Under the pieces are notes generated by a model. That model did no database searches. It had not been told where the DNA came from and saw only the letters and a program-made list of their open reading frames with translations. Both the position numbers and the translations under genes were made by a program. A stretch of DNA of 64,000 nt from Candidatus Saccharimonadota bacterium (GTDB lineage Bacteria > Patescibacteriota > Saccharimonadia > Saccharimonadales > Saccharimonadaceae), in contig JAQBRR010000001.1 of NCBI GenBank assembly GCA_028286365.1, positions 478,582 to 542,581 on the forward strand, written 5' to 3'. Each line of letters starts with the position of its first letter. The first letter of the stretch is position 1. Positions 47,419 to 57,000 of this stretch are shown here, one piece after another.

Positions 47419-48708
47419 ATGAAAACCACCATTAAACACCTATCAGATACCAAAGTAGAACTAACTATTAGCCTGACGCCGGCCGAATTAGCTGACGCCG
47501 AAAAGGTTGCGCTCGTAAAGCTATCCAAGGACGTAAAAGTCGCTGGATTTCGTAAAGGAAAAGTACCTCTAGTTGTCGCACAAAAGAATGTTGACCCATT
47601 AAAGCTACAAGAGCAGGCTCTTGATGACGCTGTTAGCAAGGCTGTTGCCAGCGCCTTTATCGAAGAGAAAATCCAAGCACTTGATCGTCCAGCTGTTGAG
47701 ATCAAGAAATTTGTTCCAGGCGAAACACTCGAATTTACCGCTGAGGCTGAGATACTGCCTAAAGTCACACTAGGTGATTACAAGAAGCTAAAAGCGACAG
47801 CAAGCGAAAAAGTCGCCATCAGCGCAAAAGAAGTTGATGCGGTTATCGAGCGTATGCGTGAGGGCATGGGCGAGAAGAAGGACGTTAAACGCGAAGCCAA
47901 AGAGGGTGATGAGACAGTTATCGACTTCATTGGTAAGAAAGATGACGTCGCTTTTGACGGTGGAACTGGCAACGATTACTCACTCACACTCGGTAGCAAG
48001 TCATTTATTCCAGGTTTTGAAGAAGCAATTATTGGCCATAAACCAGGCGAGACATTTGATATTGATCTGATGTTCCCAACGGATTACCACGTTGACGAGC
48101 TAAAGGGTGCACCTGTGACTTTCACGACAACCCTTAAAGCAATTAAAGAAATTGTGCCAGCAACGATCGATGACGAGTTTGCGGCTAAGAATGGTCCATT
48201 TACGACTGTTGCTGAGATGAAAGCTGACATCAAAAAAGGCCTTACTGAGCAAAAACAACGTGAAATTACTGAGAAGTTAAAAGACGACTTGGTCACTCAG
48301 CTGATTGAGGCTAGTACCATTCCTGTCCCTCAAATATTAATTGAGGATCAGACCAAGTCTATTGAGCAAGATTTTGAGCGTAACCTGATGTATCAAGGAC
48401 TTTCTATTGATGAGTATCTGACGACGCAGAAATTTAAGTATCGAGACGAATGGATTGAAAAAGAAGTAAAACCAACAGCTATGAAGCGTGTTCAGGCAGG
48501 ACTTGCTCTCGCAGAACTCAGCAAAGTGGAAAAGATTGATGCCACAACGGATGAGCTTCAAGAGCATATTGAGTTATATAAGAAGCAATACGGTAACAAT
48601 CCAGAAGCTCTAAAGCAGTTCGATGAACCAGAGGTTCAGCGTGATATCGCCAACCGTCTGTTAACCGAAAAAACAGTTGAACGTTTAGTTGAGCTAAACA
48701 AAAAATAA
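47419..48708 (+). CDS. tig: Trigger factor (ribosome-associated prolyl isomerase chaperone)
   Basis: 429 residues from the ATG at 47419. The ribosome-binding signature is AGFRKGKVPLVVAQKNVD (GFRxGKxP, about 44-60). An FKBP-type isomerase domain spans about 150-240 (GDETVIDFIGKKDDVAFDGG, LGSKSFIPGFEEAIIGHKPGE, FPTDYHVDELKGAPVTFTT). The C-terminal helical cradle ends EVQRDIANRLLTEKTVERLVEL. It folds new chains at the exit tunnel. It is followed by clpP, a common neighbour order (tig-clpP), with a CIRCE operator between them. Confidence 0.94.
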   Translation: MKTTIKHLSDTKVELTISLTPAELADAEKVALVKLSKDVKVAGFRKGKVPLVVAQKNVDPLKLQEQALDDAVSKAVASAFIEEKIQALDRPAVEIKKFVPGETLEFTAEAEILPKVTLGDYKKLKATASEKVAISAKEVDAVIERMREGMGEKKDVKREAKEGDETVIDFIGKKDDVAFDGGTGNDYSLTLGSKSFIPGFEEAIIGHKPGETFDIDLMFPTDYHVDELKGAPVTFTTTLKAIKEIVPATIDDEFAAKNGPFTTVAEMKADIKKGLTEQKQREITEKLKDDLVTQLIEASTIPVPQILIEDQTKSIEQDFERNLMYQGLSIDEYLTTQKFKYRDEWIEKEVKPTAMKRVQAGLALAELSKVEKIDATTDELQEHIELYKKQYGNNPEALKQFDEPEVQRDIANRLLTEKTVERLVELNKK

Positions 48709-48727
48709 ACGTTAGCAAAATTAATTA

Positions 48728-48754
48728 TTAGCACTCACTTGCAACGAGTGCTAA
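48728..48754. promoter_or_regulatory. CIRCE operator (HrcA site) upstream of clpP
   Basis: TTAGCACTC at 48728-48736, nine bases, GAGTGCTAA at 48746-48754: perfect, and identical in both arms to the copy upstream of clpC. Again the -35 box is in the spacer. Confidence 0.96.
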
Positions 48755-48767
48755 TTTTATATACAAT
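48739..48767 (+). promoter_or_regulatory. clpP promoter overlapping CIRCE
   Basis: TTGCAA at 48739-48744, 17 bases, TACAAT at 48762-48767, ending 6 bases before the ATG; leaderless transcript predicted, unlike clpC. Confidence 0.8.
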
Positions 48768-48773
48768 TGATGT

Positions 48774-49370
48774 ATGAGTAAGCCATCAAACTATTTAGTA
48801 CCAACGGTGATTGAAAAAACTTTTGAGGGTGAGCGTGCCTTTGATATCTATTCACGCCTGTTAAATGAACGAATTATCTTTTTGGGTGAGCAAGTAAACG
48901 AACATACGGCTAACTTGGTTGTTGCGCAGCTACTTCATCTTGCCTACGAGGACCCAAAAAAGGACATCAAGCTCTACATTAATAGCCCTGGCGGTAGCGT
49001 CTATGACGGTATGGCTATTTATGACACCATTCAATTCATAACTCCAGATGTCCAGACGATCGGAATTGGCTTACAGGCGAGCATGGGAGCATTTCTATTA
49101 TCAAGTGGTACGAAAGGTAAACGATTCGCTTTGCCTCATGCTAAGGTAATGATTCATCAGCCAAGCAGCGGTACGCAGGGTAAAGTTACTGATATGGAAA
49201 TCGACCTTAAAGAAGGTCTCGCGGTGAAAGAAATGCTTGCAGAACTTCTTGCAAAAAATACTGGTCAAAAGATTTCAAAGATCAAACTCGACATGGAGCG
49301 CGATTATTGGATGGCACCACAAGAGGCAAAAGCGTACGGTCTGATTGACGAAGTAATTACGAAAGCATAA
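48774..49370 (+). CDS. clpP: ATP-dependent Clp protease proteolytic subunit
   Basis: 198 residues, usual length. The catalytic Ser is in [15 protein letters not shown] (near 100), the His in [14 protein letters not shown] (near 125) and the Asp in [21 protein letters not shown] (near 174). [20 protein letters not shown] is the oxyanion-side strand. ClpP forms the barrel that degrades proteins unfolded by ClpC (gene at 18785). Both have the same HrcA operator, so the pair should respond together to heat or folding stress. The next gene starts 10 bases on. Confidence 0.96.
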   Translation: MSKPSNYLVPTVIEKTFEGERAFDIYSRLLNERIIFLGEQVNEHTANLVVAQLLHLAYEDPKKDIKLYINSPGGSVYDGMAIYDTIQFITPDVQTIGIGLQASMGAFLLSSGTKGKRFALPHAKVMIHQPSSGTQGKVTDMEIDLKEGLAVKEMLAELLAKNTGQKISKIKLDMERDYWMAPQEAKAYGLIDEVITKA

Positions 49371-49380
49371 GGAGTAAAAA

Positions 49381-49746
49381 ATGCCCAAAGGTGAAATAGA
49401 ATACAGACTCGATATGGATGAATTTCCTGCCCAGGATTATGGACTTGTCATTGCTGAGGCAAAACAGCTCACTCGGGAGCTTAATGAGGGCAATGCTTCA
49501 CTCCCAGGAGAACTTAACGGCGAGGCTGTTTATTCAGCTAATTTAAGGAATTCACTTTTTCTTGTACTCGGTATAGACAGGCCGCTGCCGACGCCTAGTG
49601 CTGCATCATTCGGAGATGAACTAGATGGTGTTCAGATGGCTTTTGAGAGTCGTTTTGATGGTCAAACAACCGAAAAGCTTGTTGAGGCGCGTGGTGGATG
49701 GTATATAAGTGGTCCAGGTTTAGGCAACATCCCAGACACAGATTAA
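49381..49746 (+). CDS. Small unknown protein downstream of clpP
   Basis: 121 residues, acidic, no membrane segment and no recognised family. It opens MPKGEIEYRLDMDEFPAQDYG and contains VIAEAKQLTRELNEG, YSANLRNSLFLVLGIDRPLPT, and a glycine-rich end (GGWYISGPGLGNIPD). AAGGAG with 7 bases of spacing precedes the ATG, and it lies 10 bases after clpP, so it is probably in the HrcA-controlled transcript. A role as a protease adaptor is possible from position only. Confidence 0.6.
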   Translation: MPKGEIEYRLDMDEFPAQDYGLVIAEAKQLTRELNEGNASLPGELNGEAVYSANLRNSLFLVLGIDRPLPTPSAASFGDELDGVQMAFESRFDGQTTEKLVEARGGWYISGPGLGNIPDTD

Positions 49747-49778
49747 CTGCTAAAAGCATAGACATAATACCCTAAACA

Positions 49779-49787
49779 TGCTATAAT
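49779..49787 (+). promoter_or_regulatory. Extended -10 for the gene at 49796
   Basis: TGCTATAAT ending 8 bases before the ATG. Confidence 0.65.
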
Positions 49788-49795
49788 ATAGTTAA

Positions 49796-50413
49796 ATGAC
49801 AGAAATCTTACCAATTGAAAATAATACCGGCAGGTACAACCTTGATAATGCGCGAACGTTTGTTCGTCTTAGAGCTGATGTACTGATGAATGAAGGTGTC
49901 AGCAGGGCAAGATTGAATGCGTATGATATTGATGATGAGAATAGGGTTGATCAGTACCGACAAGCTCGCTTACAGGCAGCTGCGATTCTTGAAGAAGAAC
50001 ATGATTTTTTGGGTGCATTTCAAGATGGCGTGATGATTGGTGCAGTTGAGAAGCGACCATGGACCCATAAGGACGAATTGCCTTATTTTTCCCTTTTTGA
50101 TAGGTATGTAGCGCGCAAAGTAACTCTCCTCGGTTCTGATCAAGCAAAGCCCCAACCGATTGGCATATTTGCACTTTTAGCTGAAAAGACCGATAAGCAA
50201 ACAGAGGTTTTTGAGAGTTTACTCGATCATGTAACAAAGGATCAAGATAAAAATGACTTTCTGCTACCTTTAACTGCACACCATCCTGCGCTGTTGGTAG
50301 CAGCTGAGTATGGGTTTGAAAGTACAGGCAAATTTGCACGGCAATTTGGCGCCTTGCACGAGTTGTATATTCGTGAAGGTGAAGCGCCTACGTCTACAGA
50401 GTCAGCAGCCTAG
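49796..50413 (+). CDS. Possible GNAT-like protein
   Basis: 205 residues. No clear acetyl-CoA loop, but the order of elements is suggestive of a diverged GNAT fold: a helix-rich start, then HDFLGAFQDGVMIGAVEKRPW, in which the 'G.f.dg.liG' strand turn is usual in acetyltransferases, and later LVAAEYGFESTGKFARQFG followed by HELYIREGE, resembling the end strands. The Q/R-x-x-G-x-G/A motif is missing, so catalysis is uncertain. It stands alone between the clpP group and rpoB, with its own leaderless promoter. Confidence 0.5.
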   Translation: MTEILPIENNTGRYNLDNARTFVRLRADVLMNEGVSRARLNAYDIDDENRVDQYRQARLQAAAILEEEHDFLGAFQDGVMIGAVEKRPWTHKDELPYFSLFDRYVARKVTLLGSDQAKPQPIGIFALLAEKTDKQTEVFESLLDHVTKDQDKNDFLLPLTAHHPALLVAAEYGFESTGKFARQFGALHELYIREGEAPTSTESAA

Positions 50414-50433
50414 ATTAAAGCCTTCATTTATAC

Positions 50434-50462
50434 TTGACTATTTATAGCTAAACCCTCACAAT
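50434..50462 (+). promoter_or_regulatory. rpoBC promoter
   Basis: TTGACT at 50434-50439, 17 bases, CACAAT at 50457-50462. Start near 50469, giving a leader of about 190 bases. Confidence 0.55.
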
Positions 50463-50468
50463 AGGTAA

Positions 50469-50650
50469 CAAGAAGTAGAGTAGCTGTGGTTATCTATGTC
50501 TTGTTGTCGGAGTGGCATTTGCAACAGACTAACCTTGCTCAGGGAATCTTCGGCGCCAAAGAACCCCTATCAACAATTCGTTTTCTTGATCAGAAGCGAA
50601 ACCCTTCCATTGTAATCAATGGAAAGATCTAACTAACCATGCGAGGAGCA
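50469..50650 (+). promoter_or_regulatory. Long untranslated leader of rpoBC
   Basis: About 190 bases without a gene. It ends with a perfect hairpin, TTCCATTG at 50605-50612 with CAATGGAA at 50617-50624, followed by GCGAGGAGC before the rpoB ATG. It lacks a T tract. The length suggests a regulatory RNA structure but I do not recognise a known family. Confidence 0.45.
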
Positions 50651-50658
50651 TTGCATAA

Positions 50659-53600
50659 ATGGCAAAAACTAAGCCTGATACTGCAAAGCGTGTTTTCTTT
50701 ACAAAGGATGACACTGCATTGCCTTTACCAAATTTAATTGCTCACCAAAAGGACAGCTGGCGTGAATTCGTCGAAACTGGCCTAAGTGAGATTTTTGCGG
50801 AGTTAAACCCAATCGATGACTATACTGGTCAAAAATTGGCTCTTCGTTTCAAGGAATACAAATTTCAAGATCCAAAGTCAACTGAGCAAAATGCCAAGGA
50901 AAACAACCTGACATTTGACGCGCCACTGCACGCCAATGTTGAGCTAACAAACAAAGTAACTGGTGAAGTTAAAGAACAGGAAATCTACCTCGGTGATTAC
51001 CCTTGGATGACTGACCGCGGTACTTTTATTATTAACGGTACTGAGCGTGTTGTTGTTTCTCAGCTTATTCGTAGTGCAGGTGTCTTTTTCACTGCCGATA
51101 AAGCTGCCACTCGTAATTTCTACGGTGCAAAATTGATTCCAGGCCGTGGTGCATGGTTAGAGTTTGAAACCGCTAGTAACGGTGCTATTTACGTTAAAAT
51201 CGACCGCCGTCGTAAACTGCCAATTACGACACTTTTCCGTGCACTTGGTCACAGTAAAACCTCTGAGATTAAGAGTCTGTTTGCTGATGTTGATACCGGT
51301 GAACTGAAATATATCGATGCCACTCTCGAAAAAGATCCATCACGTGGAGCAAACGAGGCCCTAATCGAAGTGTACCGCCGTCTTCGTCCAGGTGATCTTG
51401 CCACTGTTGATAACGCCCGTTCAATGATTGAGCGAATGTTCTTTGACTTCAAGCGATTCGACTACAGCCGCGTCGGACGTTACAAGTTGAACCAACGTCT
51501 TGGTCTTACGGTACCTAACACTACTGAAAACCGTGTATTCCAGTTAAGCGACCTGATTGCGATTGTTCGTGAGATTATTCGTTTGAACAATACTCAGGAT
51601 CCTCAAGATGATATCGACGCACTTTCAAACCGTCGTATTAAGTTAGTTGGTGAATTAGTTGCTCGTCAGTTCCGCGTTGGTATGCTTCGTATGCAGCGTA
51701 ACGCCATGGACCGCATGTCTATGTCTGATATCGAGAACGTAACTCCTGGTCAGCTGATCAATGCTCGTCCAGTCGTTGCTGCTGTTCGTGAATTCTTTGC
51801 AAGTTCACAACTTTCACAGTTGATGGACGAGACAAACCCACTTGCAGAGCTTTCTCACAAGCGTCGCCTTAGTTCAATGGGTCCTGGTGGACTTTCACGC
51901 GAGCGTGCAGGCTTTGACGTTCGTGATGCTCACCCAACTCACTACGGACGTTTGTGTGTTGTTGAGACTCCAGAAGGTGCCAACATTGGTTTGGTACTTA
52001 ACCTTGCAGCCTACGCTCGTGTAAACGAGTACGGTTTCATCGAAACTCCATACCTAAAGGTTGTGAAGGGTAAAGTTACTGACGAAGTAGTCTACCTCGA
52101 TGCATCACAAGAAATCACTGAAGTTATTGCTGATGCTAGCGTCAAACTTAAAGACGACGGATCATTCATCGACGAGCGTGTTAGTGCCCGAAACGGCCTC
52201 CTACCAGAGCAAGTTGATGCCAGTGAAGTTACTTACGTTGACGCCGCTCACAAGCAGATCCTTGGTTCTTCCGCTGCCTTGATTCCATTCATCGAGAAAA
52301 ACCGTGTCGACCGTTCACTAACTGGTTCTGCCATGCAGAAGCAAGCAGTGCCACTTCTTATTCCTGAATCACCTGTTGTAGGAACTGGAATTGAAGGCGA
52401 AATCGCCAAAAACACCAGTCAACTTGTTGTTGCTGAAGGTGCTGGTGAAGTCGTTCGTGCTGATGGTGACGAAGTACATGTTGCCTACAAGGACGGAACA
52501 AAGATTTACGAAGTCATTCACTTTACAAAGAGTAATGATGATCGTTCAATCAACCAAAAAGTTCGCGTCGAACGTGGCCAAAAAGTTAAAGCCGGCGATA
52601 TTCTTATCGAAGGTGCCTCAATTGCTGATGGTGAACTAGCTCTCGGTCGTGACCTAACTGTGGCCTTCATGCCATGGGGTGGTTACAACATGGACGACGC
52701 AATCGTGCTCTCAAGCCGCGTTGTTCAAGATGACACACTGACAAGCATCAATATCAAGGACTACACAGTAGAAGTTCGTGAAACGAAGCTTGGTCCTGAG
52801 ATCGTAACTCGCGATATTCCAAATGTATCTGAAGAGTCACTTCGTCACCTCGATGAGAGTGGTATTGTACAGCTTGGTTCAGAAGTTAAAGCCGGTGATG
52901 TACTGGTGGGTAAGATTACCCCTAAGGGTGAACAAGAGCTATCAAGCGAAGAGCGCTTGCTCCGTGCGATCTTTGGTGAAAAAGCCAAGGATGTTCGCGA
53001 TACCTCACAGCGTATGAACAATGCAGGTGGTGGTAAGGTTGTTGGCGTTAAGATCTTTAGCCGTGAAAATGGTCACGAACTTAAGGCTGGTGTTCTTATG
53101 CAGATTCAGATCTTCGTTGCACAGCTTCGCAAGATCTCAGTTGGTGACAAGTTAGCTGGACGACACGGTAACAAGGGTGTTGTTGCTCGAATTTTGCCAG
53201 TCGAGGATATGCCATTCATGGAAGACGGAACTGCAGTTGATGTAGTCTTGAACCCACTTGGTGTACCATCTCGTATGAATATCGGACAGCTGTTTGAGAC
53301 TCACCTTGGTATGGCCGCTCGTGCACTTGGTTACAAGGTAGCGACTCCACCATTCAACGGTGTTCCAAATGATGTCATTAGTAGTGAACTTGTTAAAGCA
53401 GGATTTGCCAGTGATGGTAAGTTCCAACTATTCGACGGCCGTGACGGTAATCCATTTGAAGAGCGCACCACTGTTGGTGTCATGCACATGATCAAGCTAC
53501 ACCACATGGTTAGCGACAAGATCCACGCCCGTTCAACTGGTCCATACACAATGGTCACCCAGCAGCCACTCGGTGGTAAGGCACAAAATGGTGGTCAGCG

Positions 53601-54021
53601 ATTCGGAGAAATGGAAGTCTGGGCCCTTGAAGCCTATGGTGCTGCTGCAACACTTCAGGAAATGATTACGATCAAATCTGATGATGTCTACGGACGCGCA
53701 AAGGCCTACGAGTCAATCATTAAGGACGAGCCAATTGTTGGTCCAAAACTTCCAGAGTCATTCAACGTCTTAGTTAAAGAACTTCAAGGTCTTGGACTTC
53801 GTGTCGATTTGCTTGATGAGTCTGAAGACGCGATTATTGATGCCGAGCAAGTTATTGGAAGTGTCATCAACGGTGAACCAGTTGCTGCCATTCCTGACCT
53901 TGGTGAAGATGGTGAAGTTGAAGAAACTATTATCGACGAAGCAGATGACTTCGGAGACCTCGGTGATGGTGTCACGATTCAGGATATAGACGAAGTAGAA
54001 GAAATCAAGGAGGAGGCGTAA
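50659..54021 (+). CDS. rpoB: RNA polymerase beta subunit
   Basis: 1120 residues, near the compact Gram-positive size and without the large lineage inserts of proteobacteria. Recognisable blocks include TDRGTFIINGTERVVVSQLIRSAGVFF, the rifampicin region (SSQLSQLMDETNPLAELSHKRRLSSMGPGGL), VVETPEGANIGLVLNL, LGRDLTVAFMPWGGYNMDDAIV, KLAGRHGNKGVV, and QRFGEMEVWALEAYGA near the end. The C terminus carries an acidic tail of about 40 residues. It is followed by rpoC after a single base. The usual upstream rplKAJL genes are not in front of it; a long leader is. Confidence 0.97.
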   Translation: MAKTKPDTAKRVFFTKDDTALPLPNLIAHQKDSWREFVETGLSEIFAELNPIDDYTGQKLALRFKEYKFQDPKSTEQNAKENNLTFDAPLHANVELTNKVTGEVKEQEIYLGDYPWMTDRGTFIINGTERVVVSQLIRSAGVFFTADKAATRNFYGAKLIPGRGAWLEFETASNGAIYVKIDRRRKLPITTLFRALGHSKTSEIKSLFADVDTGELKYIDATLEKDPSRGANEALIEVYRRLRPGDLATVDNARSMIERMFFDFKRFDYSRVGRYKLNQRLGLTVPNTTENRVFQLSDLIAIVREIIRLNNTQDPQDDIDALSNRRIKLVGELVARQFRVGMLRMQRNAMDRMSMSDIENVTPGQLINARPVVAAVREFFASSQLSQLMDETNPLAELSHKRRLSSMGPGGLSRERAGFDVRDAHPTHYGRLCVVETPEGANIGLVLNLAAYARVNEYGFIETPYLKVVKGKVTDEVVYLDASQEITEVIADASVKLKDDGSFIDERVSARNGLLPEQVDASEVTYVDAAHKQILGSSAALIPFIEKNRVDRSLTGSAMQKQAVPLLIPESPVVGTGIEGEIAKNTSQLVVAEGAGEVVRADGDEVHVAYKDGTKIYEVIHFTKSNDDRSINQKVRVERGQKVKAGDILIEGASIADGELALGRDLTVAFMPWGGYNMDDAIVLSSRVVQDDTLTSINIKDYTVEVRETKLGPEIVTRDIPNVSEESLRHLDESGIVQLGSEVKAGDVLVGKITPKGEQELSSEERLLRAIFGEKAKDVRDTSQRMNNAGGGKVVGVKIFSRENGHELKAGVLMQIQIFVAQLRKISVGDKLAGRHGNKGVVARILPVEDMPFMEDGTAVDVVLNPLGVPSRMNIGQLFETHLGMAARALGYKVATPPFNGVPNDVISSELVKAGFASDGKFQLFDGRDGNPFEERTTVGVMHMIKLHHMVSDKIHARSTGPYTMVTQQPLGGKAQNGGQRFGEMEVWALEAYGAAATLQEMITIKSDDVYGRAKAYESIIKDEPIVGPKLPESFNVLVKELQGLGLRVDLLDESEDAIIDAEQVIGSVINGEPVAAIPDLGEDGEVEETIIDEADDFGDLGDGVTIQDIDEVEEIKEEA

Positions 54022-54022
54022 T

Positions 54023-57000
54023 ATGAGTCGCATTTTAGCAAACAACGGAATTGCAGACTTTGACGCAGTTCGCCTCGCAGTTGCGAGTCCCGAGGACATC
54101 CTGAAATGGAGCCACGGTGAAGTTACAAAACCAGAGACAATTAACTATCGTACCCAAAAACCAGAGCGTGATGGACTGTTTTGTGAAAGAATCTTTGGCC
54201 CAGTCAAAGATATCAATCCACACGACAACAAGCTAAAGGGTGTTCGCTCTCGCGAAGCTGCGATCGACAAGAATGGTGACCTCGTTACCAAATCTATCGT
54301 TCGTCGTGAGCGCATGGCGCACATTACCTTGGCTGCACCTGTTGCGCACATCTGGTTCATGCGTGGTACACCGTCAGCAATGTCGCTACTACTTGGCATT
54401 ACTGTTCGTAACCTAGAACGTATTGCATACTTTGCAACCTACGTCATCCTAAAATCTGACGATACAAAGCGCGATCAGTACATTGCAGACCTCGAAGCAG
54501 AGACCGAAGCTGGACGTGCTGCGATCAAAATTCGTTACGAACGTGAAGCTGGAACAGATGAGGAAACTCCTGATCCATCAATCGACGTAAAGGCACTAGC
54601 TGAAGCTATGTCACGCGAAGTTGAAGAACTGAACGAAACATACCAAGTTAAGAAAGCTCAACTCGATAGCCTCGTAAAGGGTGCATTAATTAACGAAGTT
54701 GATTACCGTAGTCTTCCTGAAGAATACGAAGATCTTGTTGAAGTTGGTATGGGTGGCCTTGCACTTAAGGCACTTCTTGATGAAATCAAGTTGCCTGAGC
54801 TTATCAAGCAACTTAGTGACGAAGTCGCTGGTGCAAAGGGTCAACGTGAGAAGAAACTCCTTAAGCGCCTCAAGGTACTTGAAGGTATGGCAGCTGCAGG
54901 TATTAAACCATCAAGCCTGACGCTTACTGTTCTACCTGTGATTCCTCCAGACCTTCGCCCTATGGTTCAGCTAACCGGTGGACGTTTTGCAACATCAGAT
55001 CTAAACGACCTTTACCGTCGTGTGATTAACCGTAACAACCGTCTTAAGAAACTGATTGACCTCAACGCTCCTGAAGTGATTCGTCGTAACGAAATGCGAA
55101 TGCTCCAAGAAGCAGTTGATGCCTTGATTGATAACTCTGCCGCTCGTGGTGGCCGTGCCGTCAATGCAACTGGTGGCCGTCGTCGTCTTAAGTCAATTAG
55201 CGACATGCTAAAGGGTAAGCAGGGGCGATTCCGTCAGAACCTTCTTGGTAAGCGTGTGGACTACTCAGGTCGTTCAGTAATTGTTGTCGGTCCAAAGCTT
55301 AAGATCAACCAGTGTGGTCTACCAAAGCAAATGGCACTTGAACTATTCAAGCCATTCGTTATTAGCTGGTTGATTCGTGGAGAGTATGCTCACAACATCC
55401 GTTCTGCTACTCGTTTGATCGAAGCAGGTGACGCACTTGTATGGGACGCACTTGACGCTGTTATTGAAGGCAAGTACGTACTTCTAAACCGTGCACCGTC
55501 GCTTCACCGTTTGTCTATCCAGGCATTCCAACCAAAATTGGTTGAAGGTAAAGCGATCCACTTGCACCCACTTGTCGCTAACGGATTCAACGCCGACTAC
55601 GATGGTGACCAGATGGCTGTTCACTTGCCACTCTCTAACGACGCGCAGCGTGAAGCTCGCGAACTTATGAGCGCAACGAACAACCTCTTGAAGCCTGCTG
55701 ATGGCGCGCCAGTCCTTAACATTGGACAGGACGTTGTGCTTGGTAATTACTACCTAACATACAACAAGCCAAGTGCTCAGACTGATAAGGTTAAAGCCTA
55801 CAGCTCTGTTTACGAAGCTGAAATGGCATACGACAGTAAGAACATTCAACTTCAGACTCCAATTCGCGTTCTTGCGAAGGGTGAAATTCGTGATACAACT
55901 CTTGGACGTGTATTCTTTAACGAAATTTTGCCTAAGGATTTCCCTTATGACAACAATGTTCAGTCAAAGAAGCAACTCAAGAAAGTTCTTGCCAAGATCT
56001 TTAACGACTACGACGCTGAAACGACTGCCCAAACTGCTGACCGTATGAAAGGTCTTGCCTTCCGATTTGCAACAATTGCTGCTGTATCGACTGGTAAAGA
56101 TGACTACCTACATTTTGACGAAATCGCTGAGTTCGTTGCCGAAGGTGATGCAAAGACTGCACTGATCTCAGAGCAATTCGACCAAGGTTTGATCACGGAA
56201 GAAGAGCGTTACAGTCTAACTGTTGCCTCATGGCGTGCAGTTGACCGTAATGTAACTGATTTCTTGCAGGGTGAGCTCAAGAACATGGATACCAGCATTA
56301 GTGTGATGGTTAACTCCGGAGCCCGTGGTGATATTTCAAACGTTAAGCTAGCCTCAGCCATGGTGGGAATCATGGTGGATGCAGCCAACCGCGAAATTGA
56401 GCTACCTATCCGAAGCAACTACCGTGACGGTCTTAGCTCCCTTGAGCAATTCGTGGCAACACGTGGTGCTCGTAAGGGTCTGATTGACACCGCACTTAAG
56501 ACTGCCGACTCAGGTTACCTAACTCGTCGTTTAGTTGATGTATCTCAAGATGTATTCACCGTTGAAGACACCCCTGATAACGACGATGGATTCAACATCT
56601 ACCGTTCTGAATCAGAACTTACGATGATTGATTTCGGCAACCGTCTATTTGGACGATTTACTGCCGAGGCTATTCCTGGTCACATCGGGACTGACGAGCT
56701 CATTACTCGTGAAATCGCTGACAAGCTTGAATCAGATCCTGCAATTACTGCAGTTAAGATTCAATCAGTTCTGACGACCAAGAACCTCCGTGGTATTCCT
56801 CAGAAGAGCTACGGTATCGACATGGCGTCTGGCAAGCTCGTCAGTGTTGCTCAACCAGTCGGAGTCATCGCAGCGCAATCTGTCGGTGAGCCTGGTACAC
56901 AGCTAACACTAAAGACTTTCCACGCTGGTGGTGTAGCTGGTGGAGACATTACTCAGGGTCTACCTCGTGTTGAAGAGTTGTTCGAAGCTCGTTCTCCAAA

